NCBI GenBank assembly: GCA_964586235.1
Contig: CAZPIO010000001.1
Coordinates: 96,930 to 160,929 of the forward strand
DNA from: JAUCQB01 sp964586235
Lineage (GTDB): Bacteria; Planctomycetota; Phycisphaerae; UBA1845; PWPN01
Length of the DNA stretch: 64,000 nucleotides
Direction: 5' to 3'
How positions within the stretch are numbered: position 1 is the first letter of the stretch; the number at the start of each line of letters is the position of its first letter. The position numbers and the translations under genes are program-made. Shown in pieces: positions 8,573 to 17,417 of the stretch. The notes under the pieces were generated by a model, which was not told the DNA's origin, searched no databases, and saw only the letters and a program-made list of their open reading frames with translations.

Positions 8573-8815
8573 CTTGAGCTGCCGCCGTTCGGCTGGATCG
8601 TTCCTTTCGCGGCATTGCTCCTGTGCGTCGCAATCCTGCCGCTGATTCCGTGAACCGCTCACTGGTGGGAGCACAACCGAAACAGACTCCTCGTCGGCCT
8701 GTCCATACTCACCACCCCGCGCGGCCTGCGGCAAGCCAACCGCTTCAACTTCAAGGCAATCGCGGAAGTGGCCTGCCCGTTCATCGGCATCTTCATCACC
8801 GTGCAGGTGCAGCCC
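8573..8815 (+). pseudogene. Decayed NhaD-like sodium:proton antiporter remnant
   Basis: One reading frame contains PFAALLLCVAILPLI, then an in-frame TGA at 8651-8653, then HWWEHNRNRLLVG, and shortly after that RFNFKAIAEVACPFIGIFIT. The intact antiporter at 26362-28068 has PFVALLLCIALLPLI, HWWHHNRNKFI and, about 250 residues later, SFDFTAITEVAVLFIGIFIT. The remnant therefore has one nonsense codon and an internal deletion that joins the start of the protein to its late-middle region; everything after VQVQP is missing. Similarity ends just before the convergent kinase gene. Confidence 0.8.
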
Positions 8816-8830
8816 TCGCGATCGTTTGGT

Positions 8831-9694
8831 TCATGGGCCGGCGTCAGACGGCCAGGCATGTGCCCGGAGATACGGCGGCGGGTCCAGCCGGATTACGAAA
8901 TCGGCGTTTGCCGCCGTCTGGCGTGCGGCTTGGATGTTCAGCAAATCGTTGGCCTGGAGCTTCGTCAAAGCCTGTTCGGGTGACGCGCCGCCGCGAATGT
9001 GCCGCCGAATGATCCGCTCGCGGGCTTCCTCCGAGCTTGTCTCCAGGAACAGTCTCGGCTTGAGCAGTCGTGAGACCCGGTCCCACGGCGGCGTGGTGCC
9101 GAGAAGGAAGTTGCCCTCGATGACGACGATCTGCGTCTGCGGTGAAATCGAGATGGCGTCGGGAACCGGATCATGAATTCGCCGGTCGTAAGCCGGCAGA
9201 GTGACGCAGCGGTGCATCATTCGGAGCGACTCGATTGCCGCGGCCATCGCCGGAACGTCGAAAGATTGCGGGCCACCCTTCCGGCTCCGCAAGAGGATGC
9301 GTTGCCCGCTCTCGTCGCACACGGTTCGTTGATCGAGAACGACATTCGGATAATGCCAGCCGTCCATGCCCACAGCCACGAGCCGGCCGGACGCGCAGAC
9401 TCGGCCGGCCATCCGCTCCAGCGCCACCGCGAACGTGGACTTGCCGCTGCCCGGTATGCCCCCCAGCCCCGCCAGAACCCGTCGATCGTCGGCTGCACAA
9501 TCCGCCAGCAGGGCCAGCAATGGAAGGTACACGCGGTCGAGCTGCTCGCGGGTTATCGTGACCTCGATGTCGTACCCCGCCACCTCCATGGTCGTTGTGC
9601 CGACAAGGTCCTCAACCTTGTCCGCCCACTCCGGTGGGTAGGCAAAAGCGTTCTGAGACTGGTCGGAGAGCATGCCGGGATCCGGATCAGACAT
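8831..9694 (-). CDS. P-loop kinase of the uridine kinase/phosphoribulokinase type
   Basis: This 287-residue cytoplasmic protein has a P-loop GGIPGSGKST (residues about 78-87) and MDGWHYPN (about 109-116), the equivalent of the DGFH/N segment in PanK, uridine kinase and phosphoribulokinase relatives. A Walker B-like IVVIEGNFLL follows, and a lid region rich in Arg (EEARERIIRRHIRGG) comes later. The substrate cannot be deduced; a sugar, nucleoside or pantothenate-like molecule is possible. Its start lies eight bases inside the end of purB, which implies translational coupling, so a link to nucleotide metabolism is plausible but unproven. Confidence 0.8.
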   Translation of the reverse strand: MSDPDPGMLSDQSQNAFAYPPEWADKVEDLVGTTTMEVAGYDIEVTITREQLDRVYLPLLALLADCAADDRRVLAGLGGIPGSGKSTFAVALERMAGRVCASGRLVAVGMDGWHYPNVVLDQRTVCDESGQRILLRSRKGGPQSFDVPAMAAAIESLRMMHRCVTLPAYDRRIHDPVPDAISISPQTQIVVIEGNFLLGTTPPWDRVSRLLKPRLFLETSSEEARERIIRRHIRGGASPEQALTKLQANDLLNIQAARQTAANADFVIRLDPPPYLRAHAWPSDAGP

Positions 9695-11147
9695 TCAGGG
9701 TTACCGCTTTGTTGCGCGCGGAACCATGTCGCCTCACGATCGGTCCGACCACGGTCCTGCAGAAATGATCGACCTGCTGCCGAGCCAGTCCCACGAAACG
9801 CCGGGCGTCAAGAGCGCTCTTGAAGTCGACGTTGACGAAAGCCGGGTCTTCCCGCAGGCGTTGGATCAGATCGTTCTGGCGGCCGTGCATCTTGACCTCC
9901 ATCGCGGCGTTCTGCGAGTGCCGGCGGATGATCTCGTGCAGTTCCTGCCGGTCACCGGCGGCTGCCCGCCCGGCCTTCGCACTGCGCCCGCCTGCGGTCG
10001 CGGCCATCAGGATCTCCTCGGTGGCCATGAAGGGCAGTTCAGCCTCCACATGTGCCTGGATGACCTTCGGGTAAACGACTAATCCACGCGACACATCGGT
10101 CACCAATCGCAGGATACCGTCGGTCGCCAGGAACCCCTCCGGCGTGGTCAAACGCTTGTTGGATGAGTCATCGAGGGTTCGTTCGAACCATTGTTCCGCG
10201 GCCGTCTGGAACGGCGAGCCGAGGATCGAGATCACGTAGCGGGCCAGGCCGGTCATGCGTTCGCATCGCATCGGGTTGCGCTTGTAGGCCATGGCGGATG
10301 AGCCGACCTGCGATTTCTCAAAGGGCTCCTCGATCTCCTTCATCCCCGCCAGCAGCCGGATATCGTTGGCGAACTTGTGAGCGCTCGCCGCGATACCGGC
10401 GAGCGCCGCCGCCACCTGAGCGTCGATCTTTCGCGAATAAGTCTGGCCGGTAACCGGCTCGACCGCCTTGAAGCCCAGTTTGCGGGTGACCATGCGTTCG
10501 AGACGGGCCACTTTCGCGGCCTTGCCGTCGAAGAGCGACAGGAAACTCGCCTGCGTGCCGGTCGCCCCGCGAATCCCGCGGAACCGCAGCCCGGCGATTC
10601 GATTTTCCATTTCCTCGAAATCCCGCACGAACTCGTAGGCCCACAGGCACGCCCGGCGGCCGACGGTGGTGAGCTGCGCGGGCTGGCAGTGCGTAAAGCC
10701 CAGGCAGGGCAGGTCGCGCCACTTGCGAGCGAACTGGCCGAGGGCGTCCACGACGTTGACCAGCCAGTCGCGGATCAGCACCATCGCGTCACGCATGATG
10801 ATTAGGTCGGCGTTGTCCACGACGTCCATGCTGGTCATCCCGAGGTGCAGGATGCCCCGGGCCTTCGGCGCGACGTCGCCCCAGGCGTGCAGGTGGGCCA
10901 TGACGTCGTGGCGGAGTCGCTTCTCGTGCCTGGCCGCCCCGTCCCAGTCGATGTCCTCCATTGTCCGACGCAGGTCGTCGAGTTGTTGCTTGGAGATGGG
11001 CAGGCCGAGTTCCGCCTGGGCCTCGGCCACCGTCAGCCAGATCCGCCGCCAGGTGAGGATCCGTTGGCGCGGGCTGAACAGCCGGCACATCTCCGGCGAG
11101 GCGTTGCGTGAAACCAGCGGGTTCTCGTAAGTGTCCTTGTCGTTCAT
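9687..11147 (-). CDS. purB: Adenylosuccinate lyase
   Basis: PurB cleaves SAICAR to AICAR and adenylosuccinate to AMP, releasing fumarate. The 486-residue sequence has the superfamily signature as GSSAMAYKRNPMRCERM (usually PYKRNP; here the proline is Ala). It also has the N-terminal ENPLVSRNASPEMCRLFSP seen in the animal/eukaryote-like branch, and TSMDVVDNAD and GFTHCQPAQ, which carry active-site histidine and Thr/Ser contacts. The length matches eukaryote-type ADSL (about 480) better than the shorter E. coli-type enzyme. The P-loop kinase gene overlaps its 3' end by eight bases. No other purine gene is nearby. Confidence 0.93.
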   Translation of the reverse strand: MNDKDTYENPLVSRNASPEMCRLFSPRQRILTWRRIWLTVAEAQAELGLPISKQQLDDLRRTMEDIDWDGAARHEKRLRHDVMAHLHAWGDVAPKARGILHLGMTSMDVVDNADLIIMRDAMVLIRDWLVNVVDALGQFARKWRDLPCLGFTHCQPAQLTTVGRRACLWAYEFVRDFEEMENRIAGLRFRGIRGATGTQASFLSLFDGKAAKVARLERMVTRKLGFKAVEPVTGQTYSRKIDAQVAAALAGIAASAHKFANDIRLLAGMKEIEEPFEKSQVGSSAMAYKRNPMRCERMTGLARYVISILGSPFQTAAEQWFERTLDDSSNKRLTTPEGFLATDGILRLVTDVSRGLVVYPKVIQAHVEAELPFMATEEILMAATAGGRSAKAGRAAAGDRQELHEIIRRHSQNAAMEVKMHGRQNDLIQRLREDPAFVNVDFKSALDARRFVGLARQQVDHFCRTVVGPIVRRHGSARNKAVTLNV

Positions 11148-11286
11148 GGGTAATTCTTTCGATTGCGTTGCCTGTCCTTGTCAGCGGATTGGCGATTCAG
11201 TGAAAATCGCGCGACGAGAGTGTAGTCCAGGCCGGGTCTGCCCGTCAAAGCCGCAGAAAGGTACGCCTCAGCGGAAGGTTTTCCGA

Positions 11287-11330
11287 GGGTGGCATGGCCA
11301 AGTCCCGGCCTGCCGGGGCGCCGCCATGTC
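11287..11330 (+). repeat. Dispersed nested-hairpin element, copy 1
   Basis: The sequence starts GGGTGGCATGGCC and ends GCGCCGCCATGTC. The outer arms CATGGC/GCCATG enclose an inner stem CCCGGC-CT-GCCGGG. It lies between the amidase gene end (11448) and the purB start (11147). The rest of 11148-11447 shows nothing recognisable. Confidence 0.8.
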
Positions 11331-11447
11331 TTGGGACAGGACTATTCCCGCCAAGGACACGGCTGCGCAATTACTATCGAGGAACTGATTGCGCGTCCCG
11401 GCGTGGATCAGCGGTCCCGCAACCGGTGGCAGAGACGCCGAGCATAC

Positions 11448-14400
11448 TCACTCGTTCGCGCATGTCGGATCGCCCGGCACGTCCGGGCCGCTCATGCACC
11501 CGGCAAAGAGGGCGAAGTCATTCACGTCGACGTCACTGTCTGCGTCGAAGAGTGCTTTCTCGCACGCCGGGTCGTCCTGCGCCACGGTGTTGCCGGAATA
11601 GCATGCCTGGAACGCGCCGAAATCGGCCTGGTCCACGTCCTGATCGCCGTCGAAGTCGCCCGGAATCAGCGGTGGCCCGATGAGCGTGAGGGCGGCCTCG
11701 CTCGAGGTTGCCGAGCCGCATCCTCCGGTCACCGCGCACCGGTAGTTGGCTGCGTCGCTGGCGTCGCAGTTCGAGACGGTCAACGTAGCTGTGGTTACGC
11801 CCGAATAGTGACCGCCGTCAATCAGGGCCACGCCGTTCTTCTGCCAGAGATATGACAACACCCCATCGCCCGTGGCGGCGACGGTGAAAACGGCCGTTCC
11901 GGCCGGCGGCACTTCCTGCGGTTGCGGATGCTGGGTGACCGACGTGGCCGTCCTGACGGTCAGAGCCGCCGAATTCGAGGTGACGCTGCCCCCGCCGTTG
12001 CCCACGATGCAGCGGTAGTTGCCCGCGTCGCCGCTGTCGATACCGGTAATCGTCAGGGTTGCCGTCGTGACGCCTGAAAAGTGCCCGCCGTTGCTCAGGT
12101 CCGTGCTGTTCCGCTGCCACTGGTAGGTCAGCGTCCCAAGCCCGCTCGCGTTCACGGTCATCGTGGCCGTCTCGCCAGGGCAAACGGTCTTCGGCTGCGG
12201 GTGTTGCGTGATCGTCGGTGGTAGCGACACTCCGCGGTACTCCCACTTGACCGCATCGGCGTACATGCTTCCGCTGGTGTCGATGCTCGTGTTATTGACG
12301 TCCACGCTGCCGCTGCTGGTACCGGCGCTGAACTGGTAGGTTCCCAGGGACAGCCATACGTTCGCCGTCGCAGTCTGGTCGACATTGACGTTGGTGGTGC
12401 CGCCGGCGTGCGTGACTATGTGCTGAATCGGTGTGCGGCGATTCGAGCCCGCTCCCCACGTTGCGAACACCTCGTAGGCCCCGTCGGCCGGAAGGTCGGC
12501 ACTGAATATCGCGTGCTTCTCGCCCGCAAGCGAGCGATACGTGCTGCCGTAACGTGATCCGATGCCGCCGGTGCTCCCCGCGGCCGTGCTCTTGGCGCCG
12601 CTGTCGGCCCACACGCCCGTCTCGGCGTATTTACCATGATTCTGCCCGTTCGGGCGGCTCTCGACAATGAAAACGTTGGGCGTCACCGTCAGTGAAGCGG
12701 GGTTTGATGACACACTGCCGTGCGAGTTGGTGACCACACACTGGTAACTGCCCTGGTCCGCGGTGGTGGCCCCGGCGATCTGGAGCGACGCGGCCATCGC
12801 CCCCGAAATCCTCCCGCCGTTGGTCACGTCAACCCCGTCTTTCCTCCATTGATACGACATCGGCTGTTGTCCGCTGGCCTCGACCGAGAACACCACCGTC
12901 GCACCTTCCGATACCGTCTGGCTGGCAGGGTGCTGAGTGATAAACGGCATATCGGGCACGTTGCCCACCGTGATCTGCTCGCTGTGGGTGACGCCGAACC
13001 ACGTGAACCCGTCGCGGACCATGCGCCAGTCGGTCGTGTATGTGCCCTCGATGGTCGGGGCGGTCAGGTTGAAGGTGAATGTGTAGGTCTGGCCGGGGTT
13101 CACTTCTCCGGAGATGGCCACGCGGGTCTGCGAGGTAAACGGATCGCTGTCGCCGACCGCCCCGAGGCGGATGGCCTTTGCCTCCGTCCAGAGAACGCCG
13201 CGGTTGCGGAGCGTAATACTCACGCTGTAAACCTGACCCGGCTGCATGACCGAGGGAATCGTGTCGCTGACGTACTCGTCCGAGTAGAAACCGTAGGTCG
13301 GCGTGACGCCGAAATAATCGCAGATCCCCTTGTAGGCCCCCCACATGGTCGCCGAGCGGAAGAAGTTGTCCCGCAGATACAGACCGTCCCGATCGCACGA
13401 ATCATGAAAGGCCAGCTCGATCAGCACCGCCGCGCGATTCGGGATGCGCGTTTCCGCAAAATCACCATCGGCATCGAGTGCTCCCCGGTCTCGCCAGGTC
13501 GAATCGACATACTTTGTGCGGATCACATCTACGATCGAGCTGTTGATGTCCTGGGCGAGCGCCTGGCTGATAGCGCCCCAGGTGGCGTGCTCGGTGCTGT
13601 TGTCGTAGTAGGTGCAGGTACCGTTCGGGCATGTGCTGCCGTAGCAGTTGCCCGACAGGCCGTTGGTGTGCATCGCGACGTGGATGTCGGTGTTGTCATA
13701 GTCCGACGCCACCGGACGGGAGCGGATGGTGTCGGAATCCTCGTCGTCGCCGGAACCCAGATTGCAGTCTCCGCTGCTGCTGGCGTAGACCCAGCAGGGA
13801 TAACCGATCTGTTTGAGCCAGTACGAGCCCGACATGTACCACCACGGATTGCCGGTGCTGTGGTTGCCGTAATTCTTGTCCAGACACCGATAGAGCTTCG
13901 TCGTGGCCCCGTCCTGAAGCAGGTATGTGTTCAGGTAGATGGTCAGATCGACGTTGTGATGGTCCTCGCGGCTCAGCGGCGCACAGTAAACCGGGCGATC
14001 GTACAGCCAGCCGGTGCCGCCCCACCTCAGCCCATGTCCCGGCGAGAGCGAGATTCTGCGGCCGGACAGGGCGGTGCCGGCCGCGATTTGCGGCTCCGGC
14101 GGCGGACCCGCGATGATCACCTCCGGACCGGGCTGCACCGGGGCTGATTCCGGCAAAAAATCCGACAAACGCACCCTGCCGGTGGTCAGCCTCACCGAGC
14201 CGTCCAGGCCACGTGTCCAGAGAGTTGCCCTGACCTGCTCGAAAATGGCTTCCAGGCGGGCGTCGTCCATCCCCAGGGCCAGAACGCCATCCGAGAAGTC
14301 GACCGCCACAAGCGCGTCGTCGACCTCGACGGAGACAAGCGTGGTTCCGGCGGGTATCGCGGAAAAGATCCCGGCGGCCTGCTCCTCCGCTGTCGGACCG

Positions 14401-14579
14401 TCGATCAGGGCCGCCAGGACCGCGTTCAGACCGTCGACGCCGCCCGGCATCGGCCGCTGCACCGTTCTCAGCCCGTCGACGTCGCGGAAGAAGACGTTGA
14501 CAACCTCGGAGTCCTCTGCCGTCGCTGGCGTACCCAGTGCCGTTGCGACCAGAGCCGCCAGAACCGCTCCTCTCCTCAT
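11448..14579 (-). CDS. Secreted modular N-acetylmuramoyl-L-alanine amidase with GerMN, NBR1-Ig, Ig, golvesin-like and dockerin-like domains
   Basis: The start is ATG 14577-14579, six bases after GGGAGG; an adjacent GTG is less well spaced. A signal peptide ends near ATAEDSE. A GerMN domain (about 25-150) comes first. An amidase_3-like domain (about 175-435) follows, with zinc-ligand candidates in SPGHG, EDHHN and HTNG and a Glu in LIELAFHD. Next is an NBR1-type Ig domain (about 440-540; MQPGQVYSVSITLRNRG, DWRMVRDG, WFG), an Ig domain, a golvesin C-terminal-like domain (about 640-785) and two more Ig domains. The tail carries two dockerin/EF-hand loops, GDFDGDQDVDQADF and FDADSDVDVNDF. It is probably an exported cell-wall or glycan hydrolase; the adhesion modules suggest surface or extracellular attachment. 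Confidence 0.88.
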   Translation of the reverse strand: MRRGAVLAALVATALGTPATAEDSEVVNVFFRDVDGLRTVQRPMPGGVDGLNAVLAALIDGPTAEEQAAGIFSAIPAGTTLVSVEVDDALVAVDFSDGVLALGMDDARLEAIFEQVRATLWTRGLDGSVRLTTGRVRLSDFLPESAPVQPGPEVIIAGPPPEPQIAAGTALSGRRISLSPGHGLRWGGTGWLYDRPVYCAPLSREDHHNVDLTIYLNTYLLQDGATTKLYRCLDKNYGNHSTGNPWWYMSGSYWLKQIGYPCWVYASSSGDCNLGSGDDEDSDTIRSRPVASDYDNTDIHVAMHTNGLSGNCYGSTCPNGTCTYYDNSTEHATWGAISQALAQDINSSIVDVIRTKYVDSTWRDRGALDADGDFAETRIPNRAAVLIELAFHDSCDRDGLYLRDNFFRSATMWGAYKGICDYFGVTPTYGFYSDEYVSDTIPSVMQPGQVYSVSITLRNRGVLWTEAKAIRLGAVGDSDPFTSQTRVAISGEVNPGQTYTFTFNLTAPTIEGTYTTDWRMVRDGFTWFGVTHSEQITVGNVPDMPFITQHPASQTVSEGATVVFSVEASGQQPMSYQWRKDGVDVTNGGRISGAMAASLQIAGATTADQGSYQCVVTNSHGSVSSNPASLTVTPNVFIVESRPNGQNHGKYAETGVWADSGAKSTAAGSTGGIGSRYGSTYRSLAGEKHAIFSADLPADGAYEVFATWGAGSNRRTPIQHIVTHAGGTTNVNVDQTATANVWLSLGTYQFSAGTSSGSVDVNNTSIDTSGSMYADAVKWEYRGVSLPPTITQHPQPKTVCPGETATMTVNASGLGTLTYQWQRNSTDLSNGGHFSGVTTATLTITGIDSGDAGNYRCIVGNGGGSVTSNSAALTVRTATSVTQHPQPQEVPPAGTAVFTVAATGDGVLSYLWQKNGVALIDGGHYSGVTTATLTVSNCDASDAANYRCAVTGGCGSATSSEAALTLIGPPLIPGDFDGDQDVDQADFGAFQACYSGNTVAQDDPACEKALFDADSDVDVNDFALFAGCMSGPDVPGDPTCANE

Positions 14580-14779
14580 CACTGACCTCCCACCTTGCGG
14601 GTGTATCCCGCTGAGCTGTCAAGGCATGCGTTGAAATGTCGAAGACCGCTCCTTCAGCCCCCCGACCGTCGCGAGAACGGTCTGTCCTCCTTGATCTGAT
14701 CAGTCCAGTCTATCGTTTCTCAGGCCCTCCTGCCAGAAGAAAACTGGGCAGACCGGCACCCAGGGGTGTATCCCCGAAA

Positions 14780-14813
14780 GGGTGGCATAGCCAAGCCCCG
14801 CCTTGCCGGGGCG
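14780..14813 (+). repeat. Dispersed nested-hairpin element, degenerate copy 2
   Basis: GGTGGCATAGCCAAGCCCCG continues to CCGGGGCG. The right outer arm (CCGCCATG) is missing and the left arm reads CATAGC, so this is a truncated relative. It lies in the 440-base gap 14580-15021 upstream of the amidase gene; the rest of that gap shows no gene. Confidence 0.65.
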
Positions 14814-15021
14814 CGTGACATATTCGGCGGGGAGACACTATGGTTCTTTCAGAATCGCGACCGTGAGGGAGCGGCCCCCCTGTGACGTGACCGCTCTGCG
14901 GTCTGGCCCACTCGCTTGCGGTCGCCACGTCGACCAGGCTCGGGGTTTCGAAAGAGCCGCCTGTAGTGTAGGCACCGGGCAGAAAGGGCTCCCATCCGTG
15001 GTCCCAGTCATGCGAACGCGA

Positions 15022-15200
15022 TCACCGCTTCTTGAGCGTCAGCCCGATGTCCGACCCGCCCAGGCTGACAAAGAGGGTCTCGAGGTTGGGGTCGGTGGTA
15101 ATCGCCTTGACGTAACGCGGGTCGGCCTGGCGAGCGCTCATGTTATGGGCCACGACCAGGCCGCCGGGGCGAACCAGCGGCAACAGCTTGTTGAGCCGCC
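15022..15200 (-). pseudogene. C-terminal fragment of an O-methyltransferase-like protein
   Basis: The minus strand reads RLNKLLPLVRPGGLVVAHNM, then SARQADPRYVKAITTDPNLE and TLFVSLGGSDIGLTLKKR before a TGA at 15022-15024. This is the end of a class I SAM-dependent (caffeoyl-CoA O-methyltransferase-like) enzyme. No N-terminal half or start codon is present upstream: the frame loses similarity at about 15200, close to the end of the next gene. It is therefore a truncated relic. Confidence 0.7.
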
Positions 15201-15280
15201 TTCTGCAAAGGGAGAACCGGTCAGGCTCAAGAGACCCCTTCCGATGGACGACACCTGACGCCCCTTCAGGCCACCGTCAC

Positions 15281-17038
15281 TCATCGCCAGAAGTCCAGCG
15301 AGCCCTCATCCATGTGTAGCGACGCCGGTGTCGGGTCGGTCTCCTCGAGCATGTACTCCCGCTGGTAGAGGGGGCCGGGACCATCCGCCCCGTAAAAAAC
15401 ACGAACCTGCTTCTTGTCAAAATCAGAGAAGCCCGTTTCAACCTTGTCTCCAACGTAGGCCATCCGAACGACGGTATCACCTTTCCACGTCAAGCGATAG
15501 CGATACTGCCGGAAACCGGGGTTTCCGATGCTCACCTCTTCGTCGCGGACAGGTAAGGGATAGGTGACCTCCAGCTTCTCGCCCGCCTGACGCGGCCCGA
15601 GGTCCAGGTAGTTACCCGACACGACGGTCTTCGCTTCGCCGGTGCTGGAAGAGGCTTTGATCTCCTCCGGGTCAACGAATTCGGGAACACGGATGCGAAC
15701 CTTGCACGACTCCTTCAGGTCGACGGTGAGCACGCCCTTGAACGGCTGGCGGCATCGGATCTCGGCCTGCGGGAGCAGCTTGTCGATGTGCAGGTGGACC
15801 GACAGGGTGCCGTTTTCAAACCGGGAGCAGTTTTTCCACACGATGAAAAATGCGTGCGTGCCCGATCCGCCGCAGCAATTCTGAAAGGCCCGGTCCTTGC
15901 CCCGCAACTCGGGCCCGCCCCAATGCAGTTCCTCGCGAGCGGCCAGGATGTGCGTGGGCGAGGTCCAGCCCGCGTACCCGCCCACCATCCGCGCCCCCAC
16001 GTCCCGCCAGGTGAACTGTGCCGTATCCGGCTTGTCTCCCGGCCTCAGCCATGAGACATCGCGAACCTGGCTCTCGACCAACTGGTTCCGGACCATCCGC
16101 TCGACGTCGCCCCAGTACTCGGGATGCCCGTTGTTCGCCAGCGTCACCGCCAGTCCCAGGAAGTCCATCAGGGCGCACGTCTCGCATGACACGACGTCGC
16201 CTTTTCGCCCGATGACCTCGGGCAGGAAGCCGAAACGCGTCCCCTCGGAGCGCACGTAACGGTAGATGGCGTCGACGCGGCTGTAGATCACCGGATCCTT
16301 TGCATAGAGTGCGTAGTCGGCGGCCCCGACCAGCGTTCTCAGGTTGCCGTGCATGTGCCCGCCGTGGCGAAAAGTGTTGTCGGGGCTGAACAGAGAACTC
16401 TCATCGAACACGTTTTTCACGAGTTTTCCCGCTTGTTCGAGTGCGGGCCGGTAACCCGCCTGGCGGACGAAGGTCATGAGGCTCTTGATCATGAACCCGC
16501 ACAGCCAGTGGTTCGGCTGGTAGACGCTCGGCAGGTGATCGATCATCTTGCAGATCGCATCGCGAAGAGCGGGGTCCTTGTTGTCCGCGTAGGCGGTCAG
16601 CAGGGCATAGAGGGTGAGACACTGATCGCCGAGGTCGGCCACCGGTTCGGAGAACGACGTCTTGGGACGTTTCAGCAACCCGGTCTCGGGATCCAGGCAT
16701 GAGAGCACCTTCTTGTACCAGAGTTTCTCGTTGCGGGTTTCACGGCCGGTCATGTGCCGGGCCATGATGGCCGCCTGCAATTGCCGGCTCATCACGTCGC
16801 CGAAGTCCGGCCAGTCGTGAGCCGCCTCTGCCGGGTCGGTCCAGAAGATGTTGAAATACGGCAAACCGTCCCGGTCCGCCATGTTGTCCAGGTAGTTGTA
16901 GGATCTGAGAACATAGGTTTCGAGGGCGAAGGTCTGGTGGGCTGGCTCCGCCACCGGTCTTGAATCCTCGGCAGGAGCGGCTGCGGCCGCTCTCAGTGTA
17001 GCTGCGAGCACTGCTGCGAGAGCGGATGTACATTTCAT
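15281..17038 (-). CDS. Exported GH127/DUF1680-like glycoside hydrolase
   Basis: The start is ATG 17036-17038 with AGGGGTG upstream; it opens a signal peptide (MKCTSALAAVLAATLRAAAAA). The 585-residue product has an (alpha/alpha)-barrel-like helical N-terminal two thirds and a beta-rich C-terminus. CETCALMD (about residue 283) and QNCCGGSG (about 389) match the Glu-x-Cys and Cys-Cys pattern that binds zinc in GH127 beta-L-arabinofuranosidases, where one Cys of the CC pair is the nucleophile. I infer a related cysteine/zinc glycosidase acting on exported plant or algal glycan. Overall similarity is remote, so the sugar is uncertain. No transporter is adjacent. Confidence 0.7.
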   Translation of the reverse strand: MKCTSALAAVLAATLRAAAAAPAEDSRPVAEPAHQTFALETYVLRSYNYLDNMADRDGLPYFNIFWTDPAEAAHDWPDFGDVMSRQLQAAIMARHMTGRETRNEKLWYKKVLSCLDPETGLLKRPKTSFSEPVADLGDQCLTLYALLTAYADNKDPALRDAICKMIDHLPSVYQPNHWLCGFMIKSLMTFVRQAGYRPALEQAGKLVKNVFDESSLFSPDNTFRHGGHMHGNLRTLVGAADYALYAKDPVIYSRVDAIYRYVRSEGTRFGFLPEVIGRKGDVVSCETCALMDFLGLAVTLANNGHPEYWGDVERMVRNQLVESQVRDVSWLRPGDKPDTAQFTWRDVGARMVGGYAGWTSPTHILAAREELHWGGPELRGKDRAFQNCCGGSGTHAFFIVWKNCSRFENGTLSVHLHIDKLLPQAEIRCRQPFKGVLTVDLKESCKVRIRVPEFVDPEEIKASSSTGEAKTVVSGNYLDLGPRQAGEKLEVTYPLPVRDEEVSIGNPGFRQYRYRLTWKGDTVVRMAYVGDKVETGFSDFDKKQVRVFYGADGPGPLYQREYMLEETDPTPASLHMDEGSLDFWR

Positions 17039-17417
17039 GACTTTCACCCCTGGTTTCACGGTGTGCATGCCTTGCTGTGACGAAGGCTATCCGCCCGCAG
17101 GTTGCCAGGCAACCGGCTCCGGGAAGGTCAAACGTGATCCGGAGGTTGCTTCGTGGCGAACTGGACTGCGAGAAGGCTTCGCGCGCCCGGCGCAACCGTT
17201 GTGGCGGGGGCATGCCTGGCTGCTGCCTTCGGCTCTGGGCGTTGTGCGATCTGTCCTGTCCGATCATAATCGCCGAACGGCATTCTGAGGCACGCTCGGC
17301 GCGACACCGGTCGAGCAGCACAGACCGCAAGCGGGCAAAAAGCAGAGGCATCGGTTCCGGCCTTGACGTAGAATACTCGAAGCACGTGCAGCAACCCGAA
17401 CTACGGAGGACTGGTCC
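17039..17417. other. Divergent intergenic region
   Basis: This 379-base stretch separates the leftward glycosidase from the rightward hypothetical gene. It must hold both promoters, but I cannot point to a convincing -35/-10 pair. There is no RNA, repeat or coding frame I can support. Confidence 0.4.

Noticed and set aside
11294..11683. Short proteins starting MAWPSPGLPG or similar over the dispersed repeats
   Set aside because: They arise because the repeat contains GGCATGGCC; the same peptide start recurs at several copies without following homology.
12720..14147. 475-codon open frame antisense to the amidase gene
   Set aside because: It is a shadow of the GC-skewed third codon positions; the sense strand has a clear multi-domain protein.
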